NCBI GenBank assembly: GCA_002794735.1
Contig: NBAZ01000013.1
Span: forward strand, 1-64,000
Direction: 5' to 3'
Source: Pyrrhoderma lamaoense
Taxonomy: Eukaryota > Basidiomycota > Agaricomycetes > Hymenochaetales > Hymenochaetaceae
Length of the DNA stretch: 64,000 nt
In this document: in pieces, positions 12,482 through 23,757 of the stretch
Layout of the letters: every line of letters begins with the position of its first letter
Numbering within the stretch: the first letter of the stretch is position 1
Made by a program: the position numbers and the translations under genes
Notes under the pieces: model-generated
The model's input: the letters and a program-made list of their open reading frames with translations, nothing else
Told to the model about the DNA's origin: nothing
The model's database searches: none

Positions 12482-13570
12482 TCACTGCTCGTTTATCAAA
12501 GTTTGAAGTTGCGACGACAATGTTGTACTAGCTGCAGGGCAGCCAACTCCCTCGCCATTTAAGTTTTGGAGTGCAACAAGTGAAGCTTGTACACGCGTGA
12601 TCTGCGAGGCGATGGAGTTGTCAGTCGGGAAACTGAGTGCGACACTCGGGTTATGCACGGCATGTCCGGCTGCTATGTCTTCAGCGAGGGACTAAAATTA
12701 GATACTGGTATCAATATACTAGTAATTTGAGATATGATATAAAAATGATCTGATTACCTGGATAAAAACATCACGAGCTGGAGGACATGAACAAGGAACC
12801 TTGATGGGGTTACCGCTTGCATCATTGACTGCTCCATCGCAATCTCCAGTTCCAGTAGGGTTTTTGCCTGCAGTGAAACCAAGATCTGGGGCAAGAGCAT
12901 TGATTTGGTCTAATGTGAGTCCACCAAATGTGCTTTCTGATGGAGTAGAAGCAGATGAAGTAGAAGAAGGAGCAGCAGTTACTATAGTGGTGGATGGGGT
13001 TGAAGGAGTGGCTGCTGTAGTTGAGATGGGAACAGATGGTGGAGTGGATGATCCACTAAGGATAGCATTTAGTTGGGCAGTCCAAGTAGTTGCGGCCTGC
13101 GGACAGCCAACACCCTCTCCTCTGAAGTTTTGAAGCGTCACAGTTGCGGCATTGAAACGAGCCTGTATAGATGGGATAGAGTTGTCTGTCGGGAAAGAGA
13201 TTCCAACTACAGTGTTGTTTACAACGTGCCCGGCATTGAGGTTAGCTATAAGACTCTAAAAGTATATGGACAACAATGTATCATTAAGTAGCCAATAAAC
13301 AATGAACAAAGCGCCTAACCTCAATGAATAATGTACGATCCGGAGGACAATCACAGGGAACCTTGATAGGATTTCCATTTGCATCATTAACTGCGCCATC
13401 GCAGTCTCCAGTTCCCGTAGGGTTTACGTCTGCATCGTGACCGAATTGAGGAGTTAAAGCGTCAATTTGAGCAAAAGTAAGCCCAAGAGCGCCGCCACTT
13501 TGGCGCTTGAATGGAGCAGCTACAGCTGCAGATACTGCAAAGAGGCAGATACAAAAGCAGAAAGTCTCAT
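12482..13570 (-). CDS. Secreted protein with two tandem Cys-containing units
   Basis: Three exons: 13320-13570, 12758-13255 and 12482-12691, about 319 residues. An N-terminal signal-like stretch (FAVSAAVAAPFKR, with a Kex2-like KR) is followed by unit 1: GLTFAQIDALTP, NPTGTGDCDGAVNDANGNP, PCDCPPDR, then after the intron NAGHVVNNTVVG, FPTDNSI, LQNFRGEGVGCPQA. A Ser/Thr/Pro-rich linker leads to unit 2 with the same order (GLTLDQINALAP, GDCDGAVNDASGNP, CSCPPARD, AGHAVHNPSVA, LQNLNGEGVGCPAA). Both intra-unit introns sit at the same place, so the gene arose by tandem duplication of an intron-bearing unit. The ATG (13568-13570) and the mature frame differ by one base: one C appears missing near 13543-13546. 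A TATAAAG-like box lies about 30 bp upstream. Extracellular; function unknown. Confidence 0.75.
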
Positions 13571-15598
13571 AATTGTTTGACTATGTCTTGATTTTCCTCT
13601 TTATAAGAATGAAGGTAGGTTTTTCCAAAAAAATAAAGCGCGAGCCAGTCGAGTAGAAGGCGTTGGATAGCAAAGGAGGGTTACGCGCAGCGTATAAATC
13701 CGTCTACAAGACGAGATGAGAAATGAAGAGAAAAAATATATAAAGAATAAAGGGGAAAGGAGAAGAAGTGAGAGGGGAAAAGAAGAAAGATGTGGTGCCT
13801 ACGACTACTTGAATCGGGCTTTTGTATGAAGAGAACAGCCACCCTTTTTGTCGCGTGTGATTAAAGGCCTATACGCGGTTTCCCTTGACAGGATCACTTC
13901 ATCTCGAAGGCTTTCCTGATCTTCACCTCGATGAATATTGTCGTTGTTAAGGACACGAAGACAAACTACCATTCCGGTAGCGCCACTTATGTATCGTAGA
14001 CGGAAGCGAGAAAACTTTCTCTGAGCAGGTCCGTAATCCACTCCATTTTCTTTCTCCCACGTCAACTTCAAGATTCCGAATTTGGGCGTTGTGATTAAAA
14101 ATATACAACAACCTTACTTCGTATACATGAACGAAAAATTAGCTAGAGATATCTCAAGTAGCTCGTCGCTTGTCTAGAACTTTATGTTAGGAACAAACGC
14201 CAGCGTGCGTGTCGTCATGTCAGTTTGATTTCATCATATAAAGATACACACACGCATTTCCTGATATTTTACTCGCGGTGCTCATAACGACCCTCGGCAA
14301 TGCTCCAGGCCGAGAAATGAGCTGGGCACACCGATAAGTACATACCCATGCACACTTTACTCTGTCGAAGGCTTGGACCTGACACCTTCCAGATATCTTC
14401 GAGACTTTTCCGAACGTGTGCCTGGACCGAAGCAAAACGGTTATAAGGGGGTGAACGTGTCTTCGAGTTTTTTATAGTGGCCAAGGTACACGAGCTAAAG
14501 GAATGAGGCGATATCCGTAACTCTTTCATTCCTCCGAACTGACCTATCGCGAATTGACTTATTGAAATTTTAAAACTATTTTTACTTCTGGTTTCGCTTC
14601 GGTATTCATATGTGTACATGTTCATATACACCGTCTTTTCTTTTTTGTTACGCTTACCTAATACTCGGGAACAAACAAGCTCGTATCAAAAGACTGTATA
14701 AGCCATCTTCTCAGGCTATGAATGACTAAGTTCATAGAGTGGACTTACTTGATATCGTCTGTTCATGTGCATTGATGTAATCACACATCAGCTCACGCAT
14801 TAACTAATGGTCACTACAAGTTCAGTGGATAGATTGCATTTCTCCTGCATTGTCCTGACTCGTCGTTCAATCCATATCACTTTTGATACATCTTGATCTC
14901 GTCATGATGATCAACTAACAAAAATCAAGTGTGTGATGGTCATCCAGTTACAGTTATAGCATTTTATGATCCCTGATGCATACTATATGAAACGTTTATC
15001 CTAACAGAGACTATTACCTATTACATTCACAAGTGATCTCAAAGCGACCACACAATGTTTCCGAGGAGCTCAGATCCGGAAACTATACAGACTTATAATG
15101 ACTCCGGAGCATATTCTATTGTTCTTTCTTCCCAACTTCTCATAAGTTGATAATTGAAAGTTTGATATTAGATGTATCACAAGAACAAGTCACGCTGCCC
15201 ATTCGATTTCCAACGGGATCAGATTTGAGAAGTCATTGTGCAAAGGTGAGGCTGTGTGATGTAGGGGAGGATGTGATCATCGATTTCTTTGTCCTTTTAT
15301 TGGATTGGACGGCAGCGAGCTGAGGTTGCGCTCATGCCTTTTTATGTTGATGAAACGACGGCTTTACCTCATCTTAAGCACTGCTGCGGCTCACGTTTCA
15401 ACTTGAATACCCACCCTCCCTGATTGTTTATCTTATTTTATTCATTTCATTTCAAAATAAGTCTCTATCTAATTTACATATATTCCACGCCCTTCTTTTG
15501 TTACATCCCTTTTTTCTTCATCCTCTCCCTCCCCCGAGTCTTTCTGACGTCTGGAAGAATCCCGCGTAGAGAATTTACTTCCTGGAAAGCCGAAGAAC
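13571..15598. other. Unassigned intergenic
   Basis: It contains the upstream region of the secreted-protein gene on the left and of the 15599 gene on the right. Two minus-strand open frames (13805-14071 and 14269-14631) lack recognisable motifs. Pyrimidine-rich tracts near 15420-15540 look like the promoter or 5' UTR of the next gene. Confidence 0.45.
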
Positions 15599-16213
15599 AT
15601 GTCTTTCAAGACTAATTTGACAAGCTCTTATGACGATCTTACCTATATCCAGCAGCAGCAGCAGCATCAGCATCAGTCGTCGTCGGAAAACCGACTATCA
15701 TCATCTTCTATCTCCTCTTGGGACTCCCTCTCCACCCTCACCGTGACCGCGGACTGTTCGAGGACCCTTTGTGAATACTCTGAGAGCGTCGCTGTCAAGA
15801 AGGATGAAGCTGTGAGGAGGAAACGCTTGTCAGCGTTTACCAAACTACCGCTTTGGACCCGAATTGGGAGAAGGATCTCGGACCGACGGCGGAAATGCGG
15901 AGAAGACTATCCGTGCACCACTAAATATATGGATCTGAATGAGGACCATGGTGATGATACTCAACTCCCGCCATCTCTGCTACCTACGTGCACCAATACA
16001 TCTCTTACATCCTCTCAATCAATCTCTCATATACCACCACGGTCAACAATCTCACAGAGGATGAAACGATCTCTACATATATCTCCAAGTTATTTACGAC
16101 CTAAGAGTACCCCCACTCATGCCGAGAAAGTGAGGCAAGCGGAGATACACGAAGCGCAGCTCAGATCGTGGCAGACTAAACATGCATACATTATTGGCGC
16201 ATCAGGTTTGTGA
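15599..16213 (+). CDS. Ser/Gln-rich hypothetical protein
   Basis: Single open frame of 204 residues, family not recognised. The N-terminus has a Gln/His run (QQQQQHQHQ, from a CAG/CAT microsatellite), then a Ser-rich tract. A basic segment (RRKRLSAFTKLP, RIGRRISDRRRK) and Ser/Thr-rich stretches with RMKRSLHISPSYLRPKS follow. Near the end is HAEKVRQAEIHEAQLRSWQ, likely helical. No signal peptide or membrane span. The start is supported by the CT-rich leader just upstream. A GT at the very end (GCATCAG|gtttgt) could be a donor, but no following exon is evident in the AT-rich downstream DNA. Probably intracellular and largely disordered. Confidence 0.65.
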   Translation: MSFKTNLTSSYDDLTYIQQQQQHQHQSSSENRLSSSSISSWDSLSTLTVTADCSRTLCEYSESVAVKKDEAVRRKRLSAFTKLPLWTRIGRRISDRRRKCGEDYPCTTKYMDLNEDHGDDTQLPPSLLPTCTNTSLTSSQSISHIPPRSTISQRMKRSLHISPSYLRPKSTPTHAEKVRQAEIHEAQLRSWQTKHAYIIGASGL

Positions 16214-17109
16214 CATCTCTTTTTAGTATCTTGGTATCCCTCCCTTTCCTTGATTTCCTTCCTCTAGTTCATGTTTACTGATGCAAGTTTTCCTTTTTCT
16301 TCCTCTCTCAGTATAATAGTTCCGTCATAACACTTTGCCGTTTAAGATTCATTAAACTTTAATTTTCAAACCCAAAATAGGCTTATATATATTCATACCA
16401 CTTTTTACTTTTGGATAACTGTATATTTATGACAAGTAGTAAGTGACATGCTATATTCGTTTTTATTTACACCACTGATCCAACAATCAAGAATATTTAT
16501 TTTTCTATTGCATATACAGCATCAATCATGTAGTCTAGGTTAAAGCGGTCTTTTTTATTTAAAAAGTTTCGAAGGCTCGGAAAGGACGTTCATAATGCGT
16601 GTATGGAGGGATCCTCACCTCGTCAAAAACGCAGTATTAATCTATCCTTGTTTGACATAACTAAATTCCTTCTCCTCCATAACCCCCACCCCTCTTCTAA
16701 AGCATGTTTTTCGTATCATAGTATAGCAGAGATTATCAATAATCTATATCATATTACAAGTGGAACAGATGCAGAAATCGAAGAAAAAAGGAAAGACAAC
16801 AATAGGATAAAAATTGGAGATAAGATGCAAGCATTACAAAGTTTCGTATGTGTTCTAATTATTCTACGACAGGGTTAACGAGACCATAAGTGAGATAGAG
16901 GATAAAATAAATATATCCTTGTAAGAGCTTAAAAGAAGAAAGGGAAAAAGGAACGTCGTAGATAAGAAGTCCAGAGTCCTTTTGAGAGGCCATAAGAAGA
17001 CGCTAGCACCAAAAAAGGTTTACTTCTTTAATCTAGTACTGGTGTCGAGATAGGTGATATGGTTGAAGCGCTCCCTAATGAGAAGTCTTTCATTTCAAGT
17101 GGTCGATAT
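16214..17109. other. AT-rich convergent intergenic
   Basis: AT-rich DNA between the converging 15599 gene and msp1. No supported coding sequence; it probably holds both 3' UTRs. Confidence 0.5.
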
Positions 17110-18680
17110 TTAAAACCCTATGGAAACAAACGATTCGTAATGAATGTCAGGTAAAATTTTGACCTCAGTAACAGGACAGGTTCTTAAATGAAAGAAAGAG
17201 CGACGCACTTCTTCCTGTCTCTTTTGCTCGAGGATTTCTCTATTCCCTCCAGATTCTTTCAAGAACTCACGAACAGGGTTCATCGCTGCCTCCCGGCAAA
17301 GCTCCTTCAAATCCGAGCCCGACATACCCGCAGTCCGGTTAGCAAGGATATCTAGAGATAGCTCTGGAGAAAGTGATGTGTCACTGAGCATCTGAAGTTC
17401 ATTGACGTCATCGACGTTTCAGCATACAGTTGTGGAACAGATTTTCAGAAGTAGACACATACAAGACTCAATATTTTCAATCGTTGTTGAGCATCTGGTA
17501 ACGGTACTGGGTAGCGTTTCGGCATCCGCCTTAGAATGGCCGAGTCGATGTCAGTTGGCCTATTCGTCGCTCCTAGGACTAAAATTCGATCTGACGCAGA
17601 TAGGAGACCATCCCATAAACTATATGTACATCATTTGTATTTCCAGGAGAGAATTGGATTACGATGAGAAAGCATATAAAATGAAAAAAGGTTGATACAC
17701 ACGTCATGAACTCAGCCTTCATGGTTGCCGTCACTTCATGGTCTCCACTCTTCCTCTCCCTCAGAAATGAATCAATCTCGTCGATAAAAATGATGCTTGG
17801 CTGTAACTTTCTCGCAAGCCCGAATAAACCATTGATCAACTTGTTGCTCTCGCCATACCATTTGTTAGCCAAGGTAGACACCGCGATGTTGATGAATGTA
17901 GCATTTGACTCTTTTGCAAGTGCGCGTGCGAGCATGGTCTTTCCACACCCTGGTGGTCCATAGAGAAGGACACCCTTTGGTGCTGTGAGCAGGGACGAAG
18001 AGTTGAATAGTTCCGGATATACTAAGGGGTAGATAACGGATTCCCGGAGTGAAGAGATGATGGATCTAGACCTCCTATAGCTGTAGTATATCAGAAGTTA
18101 TTATGACGAATAGCGTAGTAGCGACGCATAAGGGCATGTTTTTTGAGACCTTTCTTGGTAAGCTACTCACCATCAAATCCAACATCGATATCTTCGGGAT
18201 GAATGACTTCCGACGCGATAGCCTCTGTGAGGTATGCCCATTATATCCAAAATCCTGTTTAGTACAAAAACTTGGGAAATTGCATAAATTGTAAAACATA
18301 CGCTCATACTCGTTCAATTTCAAGTCTCTGTGGCCTAGTCTCTTCAGCACGTCGCCACTCTTGGACTTTGCAGATTTCCTTTCTGCATTTGGTCCCATTG
18401 AGTCAAGAAGCCACTATAAACGACAATAAGTCATTATGAGTGATTATCGACAAACTACTTTTGTTAGATGCTAACTTTTACTGTATAAAAGGCGGCTGCC
18501 TTGCAATTCAAATTGTTAGAAAGTCGGAAATCATGAAACAAGTGGAAAGAGGCTCACTTGAGATATTAGAAGCATCGCAACTATTTAAGAAGGTAATCAA
18601 TTGCTTTGTGGTTGGTGAGTCTATACTAGTGAATTACCTTCTATAGCAACCTTCTTCGTCATTATGTTTGAGCTAGACAT
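17110..18680 (-). CDS. msp1: Msp1/ATAD1-type outer-membrane AAA ATPase (one frameshift)
   Basis: Mitochondrial/peroxisomal outer-membrane AAA+ extractor that removes mislocalised tail-anchored proteins. Eight exons: 18638-18680, 18558-18580, 18476-18499, 18302-18413, 18171-18224, 17703-18080, 17463-17619 and 17110-17391, about 357 residues. The three tiny first exons give [22 protein letters not shown] and AAAFYTVK, the N-terminal membrane anchor. [13 protein letters not shown] and [13 protein letters not shown] follow, matching ATAD1. Catalytic features: Walker [15 protein letters not shown], pore-loop region NKWYGES, Walker [12 protein letters not shown], sensor 1 [13 protein letters not shown], arginine-finger region [11 protein letters not shown], then [17 protein letters not shown]. 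One base is missing near 18066 between IGGLD and [12 protein letters not shown], breaking the frame; every other phase closes. Assembly error or recent lesion. The C-terminal end is less certain. Confidence 0.9.
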
Positions 18681-19206
18681 GATCTCTTCGTAATGTGTGC
18701 GCCTATGTTGCCTCAAGAACTTGAAGGAGGCTTTGTGAAAGTGTGAAGCGTTGCACTCGCCGCCAGTGAATGACGGGTCAATCAATATTACGTGATAACT
18801 CACGTGATATCAAAGTGCCTGTAATTTCCTAATATGACACGATATTGAATATTAATATATGCACTGGACACGCACAGTAAGAGCCTATAATTGTACCAAT
18901 GAGTCAAGTATGCAATGGGGCTACTACAATGATTATGCATATCTACAGACTATATTAAGTGTAAAGACAATTATAAACGCATGCCTGAATACACAAGAAA
19001 GGTGACTAGATAATAGAAGTGGATAGAAAGAAAAGGAAGATGTACACGAGACTGAAGATAGCAAGTAAATCATACATTGAGCTAGATGCGAACGAGAGAA
19101 GATTTGAAGTAAAAACAACATGGATGCAATGAATGATGCATATAAATTAGAATACAGGGAGCACAATATTGAACTTCATGCAAGCGTGAAGAGAGTCATA
19201 CAGTCG
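18681..19206. other. Unassigned, upstream of msp1
   Basis: The 5' flank of msp1 and 3' flank of the next minus-strand gene. No supported exon. Confidence 0.5.
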
Positions 19207-20786
19207 TTAAAGACACGCTACTGGCACGTGCGTAACGGGAAGGAGCTTCGGGGAAGCCATATAGGATAAGCTTGGATATAGAATTCTCGCAATGCTATCG
19301 AAATTGTGATACACAGGACTTGGCTTCGTTATAGCTGTCGGGCTATTGAGTTCGTATCCCATCTGATGAAAGGGGTACTTCTGAACCGTTAGAGTCGACA
19401 CAGTGCTAGTAGATTCACGTCTACTTGCTCTATCGCTGGTAACGTCGCGACTAGGCGCATTCCTGGATGATCCACCACCGACGTTCTTTAACCAACGATT
19501 CAATGTTTCGTTATTGAAGCTGTCCCATTCGGACGGTGGGGCACGTTTAGACCAGTGCCAACGCCAGATGAACCAGAAACTGATTATCAGGCTGAAGAAA
19601 CAAACTAAGCACAGCATTAAGCTATTCAGACAAGGATGGATGTGAACAGCTTATTCGGAGTACTCACTTAAGCCAATGACAATTCCTAGCTTTGTAGACT
19701 CCTTGATACCCCAGTATCATCGTTTTCCTCCCTGGTGGTGAGCTGGATGGTCTGTTTAGTGAGACTGGAAGCAAGCAACTGCGGATGGTTGTCAAGTTGG
19801 ATAACAGGCATATACGGTTCTATGTGGTGGGGATCAATCACAAACACAAGAATTGGGTATGAGAGTGAGGTTTACCACGAGATTTCAGGTAGTTGTGAGC
19901 GTATGAATGGAGGGGGTAAAGAGAAAGAAAGTAGGGAAGAGGACCCGTCTTAAGAGGACATGGGAGTTAAATGCTTGGCATATGTAACAGATTCTTACTT
20001 GGTGACCGTTACATAAGGCGTGTTTGATGTTCGGCTACTGGCCATCAAGTTATCAATTCTATAACAATTCTTTATGAATTACCAATCGTAAGTTCGAAAG
20101 AGACGCCCAAAGGATAGTCCTTGACCTGCAAGGAAATGTGTAGATTACTGGTGGCTTGTTCTGGATCCGAATCCATGGTAAGCCTCCCTATTCTCGCAAA
20201 ACCCGCGCATAGGTAAGCCTGATTTCCGAGCCGGATCACAATTACATAACGCTTTTGTCGGCACGAAGTAGAGTAGAGAGTTGCATGTCCACAAATCTGC
20301 TGTTATTAGACTATGGCAAGGGCGGCATTCACTTCACATTCATGTCTCCCATATCCTATCGAAAACAACTGCAATTTGCACCTCATTTGAGTCACTTGAG
20401 TATCTGGATGGGGAAGAGTCGACTCCAAAGGTCAAAACCATGCTCAGAAGCAGTGCAAATTCGTAAAAATTCGGGTTCACCAACGTCTCTTTATTCGTTC
20501 TCAACAACCACCGTTATGCTTCCAAAATTGCCGCTTTGATGTACACTGTCAGCCAAGAGAACGAGCAAAACATAAGTCTTTGTCATTCGCTTGGCTTTAC
20601 ATATTTTGTGTAAGAATTGACTTGGACACTGTATATCAAAAATAAGCCTAGAAATACCTTTGACTCTTGTGGAGCTTGTGCTATTAGGACTGTAAACCCA
20701 TTCAGATTAATGAGTCTTGGCAAAATGTCTATCATCATATAGACTGCTGCGCACAGTAGAACACACATGGCTGAAGGGCCAAGCAA
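19207..20786 (-). pseudogene. Degraded single-pass membrane protein, unknown family
   Basis: The best-supported part is the 3' half. An exon ending TKLGIVIGL splices to ICFFSLIISFWFIWRWHW (one membrane helix plus basic stop-transfer), followed by a Ser-rich tail to 19207 (RDVTSDRASRRESTSTVS). Upstream fragments look coding (YVIVIRLGNQAYLCAGFARI, LQVKDYPLGVSFELTI, ASSRTSNTPYVTVT), and a hydrophobic leader begins at 20786 (MLGPSAMCVLLCAAVYMM). They lie in different frames with internal stops, including a one-base break between NDDTGVSRS and TKLGIVIGL near 19695. Layout suggests a signal peptide, extracellular domain, one TM and a cytosolic tail. Either a pseudogene or a badly sequenced gene; exon borders upstream of 19700 are not resolved. 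Confidence 0.4.
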
Positions 20787-21779
20787 ATATAAACTATAAG
20801 AATCCTCGTCCTAGTGATTAAAAAAGAACATGAAGGAACAAGAAAATCCCATCAACGCGGACGAACGTATACTCCGTGACAACTTCATCTGCAGATATAG
20901 AAGACCTAGCAGCTCTTCGAAGTCGGACGAAAGACTGGTGTGCCGCACCGATATGTACTTCATGTTCACAGTTATAGTAACCTTAGATTCGGCCTTGCCA
21001 TTGGTGCTTTATTCAATTATGCGATTCGGTAGAGAAAGGATCAACAGGACCTTTTGATCCTTTGTCCCGCTCCCTAACAAAGTCAAATGCATTGTTATTT
21101 CATAGTTCATCTCACTCTATTTTAAGATACGGACAACAGGTTACTCTGAGGGGCTAAAATCACGCAAAGCTCCCGTTGAGAAAAGGTTTGATGAACTCCC
21201 TCCGCAGTGCCGGTATTCTGTAAGTGAGGAACTCATGGGCGCGATGGTTTCTTCGAGCAACACGTAGCTGCAACAAATCTCAAATCTGTCTTTACCGAAG
21301 TTCGGCGGTGAATCACACATTCTCCCACACGGAAAGTAAGGAGATGACTATATGCTATTCCGTTTCATAAAAGAGTCAAACTAAGACCTTGGGCTCTACG
21401 TAGGGCCTACAAGATAATGTGAAACACTGGAACCAGGCTGTTATATTAGTCTGTGGACTTTTCATTTGCATAAGAATGATGTAAACGAGATCGTCATCAG
21501 GAAAACACGGAAAGAAGGGAATTGCCATATACAAGGATATGAGATCATTATGAAAGGGTAAAGTGTATGATTTACAAGAGGTATGATTGTCCATGTCCAC
21601 AATAACAATGAAGTCCAATGGAAATGTTGAATATTGAATAAAGAAAGATATAAGAGAAAGAAGAGAAAAAATGCAGGCAAAGTAAAGTTGAGGTGCATGT
21701 ATAAAGTTAGGGGATGACATAACAAAAGATAGTAACGATTTAAAAACCAGACAAAGGAAAGATATAAAATTGGGAGATA
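20787..21779. other. Unassigned intergenic
   Basis: No exon supported on either strand. The right end holds the 3' UTR of the LEA-2 gene. Confidence 0.45.
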
Positions 21780-23254
21780 TTAGGCAGCATTTTGCGGAAG
21801 CTCGAACGGACATGCAACATTCGTAATCTGAGTCGAGGCAGAACGATCACCAATCAGGCCAGCAATACCGAGCTTTAACTTGACGCTAAAGTTGACCCCT
21901 AAATGTCATTTTATTAGCTATAATGTTCGACAAGGCTGACTCGTAGGTCATACCTGGACGCTCTCCGTTGGTATATAGAGCAGAGTTCCGACATGCATCA
22001 TACCAGTTTGTCCCTGGCAGATGTATGTGCATTAGCATACATGAGGTATCATTATCATGTGAGGATATAGCTTACAAGTAGTATCAGAGTCGTTGCTTGC
22101 TATATAAGTAAAGTTCAGAGGAAGCTGGATTTCTTGTATAGTTTTCGCAGGAACTGTAATAGACATGGTACCCGTAGCAACCTTTTCGTCGGTGTCACTA
22201 TCGAAGATCTCCGCATTGATGTGATTGAGCTTTAGGGGTAAGATATTACTGTCGGTATTAATTTTGAGGTCAAGTTTAGCAGCAAATGAGAAATTAGCCG
22301 GGGAGCGAGAGAAGATTGTTTCTGGGGGCGCAGTCCCATTCAGAAGAGGGCTGGAAGAGTTGAAGCTGAACGAGGGCACTCTGGGAAGGCAGATACCAAG
22401 AGCGATGCCTACACTGTGGATGAAAGTCACTTAGTTTGATAACGCACGGCTGGAGTTAGAGAGAGACTCACAGGACACAGATGATGAATGAGCCTATGGC
22501 TACTTGCTTGCGAGTACCATATCTTCCACAACAGCCACGTTGATCACGAGTCCATTCCCTGAACTTTTGCCTCTTATCACTATCCTTTAATTTCCTGCGT
22601 CCTTTTTTAGTCATTGCCTCGAGTTCAGATTTCTTCCATTCGGCGCCAAGAGCAGGAACTGTTACGAGTTCCACAGGAGCGCCAGTAGATTGTGCATTGC
22701 TCATCTCCTCTGCCTTTGTTGGCGTTCGCACTGATGCGGCAGAGTCCGGCGGAAGGCGTTGATATCTAGAGTAGTGAGATTCATAAGATACCTGATTCAT
22801 TGAGAAAGTAGAGACTACTATCAACCCACCCCTCATCATACTTGACAAAGGCAGTACTATAACGCGGCCCGGCGTTGTTAAAGTCGGCGAAAACATCCCA
22901 GCCTGCTTCTTCGTCTCTCCCAGCCGCACCTGGTCTTGAACCTAGAAACGCATCCTCCTCATCCTGAATACCCTTAACAGGTGCTTCTCTCCCAGCATCA
23001 AAGAACGATGCTCTATTGTAGCCGGCACCGTGGCTAACGAGCATATCCGACGACCTACGAGGAGCACGTTGAGAACCATAGAACGATGAAGCATCATCTC
23101 GGTCGTGGCGAGATGCAGAAGAGGCGACCATACCCGTCCCTGGTGTACCAGCACGTACTCCTTCGTTATTTAGCATGTCGAAAGAAGATTTTCGACCTCC
23201 ATAGAAAGAGGAGACTGCAGAACGGCGATCGGAGTCAAAATTATTGTGAGCCAT
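21780..23254 (-). CDS. LEA-2-like type II membrane protein
   Basis: Five exons: 22826-23254, 22472-22791, 22076-22413, 21954-22013 and 21780-21898. All phases close, giving 421 residues with no frameshift. A long cytosolic N-terminus is Ser/Arg-rich (RRSAVSSFYGGRKSSFDML) and ends in the basic segment KFREWTRDQRGCCGRYGTRK. One membrane helix follows at about residues 238-258 (AIGSFIICVLVGIALGICL). The C-terminal part outside the cytosol resembles the fungal LEA-2 fold: FAAKLDLKINTDSNILPLKL, INAEIFDSD, TIQEIQLPLNFTY, then NWYDACRN, GLIGDRSASTQ and a final CPFEL. This layout is typical of a conserved fungal family; its biochemical role is not established. Possible N-glycosylation sites (NSS, NGT, NFS) fit a lumenal or extracellular C-terminus. 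Confidence 0.85.
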
Positions 23255-23757
23255 CGCTGATTTTTTTCGGAAACCCTAAGAAGGCTCAAAAATTGATAGA
23301 AAAAAGGGTGTATGTCGACAAACACAGAGAACAGACACACTGCGCCTTCTGCTATCGGCAATGGCGAGCGACAAGCTGGTTAGGAGTGGGAGAGACGGTG
23401 ATGAAGGGTGTGTGACCGAAGCTCGCGAGTCTCCGGCTCGTCGCACTACAACAGGCACCTTTCCCCAAATGTCCACCATCCGTTCTCATGCTTTGATAAT
23501 CACTACATGTTTAATATCAGAGCAAACTTTCAATGGTTTTATCAGGAATCGCTGAAAGCTGTTATCACAATATGATAAACCAAACGTCCGTAGTACTAAA
23601 ATTTAAATACAACATCTGGTACGTGGTGCAAAAAATACACGACTAAAGTAACAGTCCAATATTCCAGTTACGCAGATACAGGTAAGAGAAAATGATAAAA
23701 TGAGAGTAGATTTACAAGTGAAAGGTGATATCTTGAGCTAGAGTAAGCTACTCCTGC
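23255..23757. other. Intergenic between two minus-strand genes
   Basis: About 500 bp holding the upstream region of the LEA-2 gene and the 3' end of the next gene. No other coding feature. Confidence 0.5.

Noticed and set aside
12801..13133. Plus-strand open frame of 110 codons
   Set aside because: Antisense shadow of the secreted two-unit protein exon; composition reflects the Ser/Thr linker read backwards.
13805..14631. Two minus-strand open frames (88 and 120 codons)
   Set aside because: No family motif, no plausible splice link and odd composition; not supported as genes.
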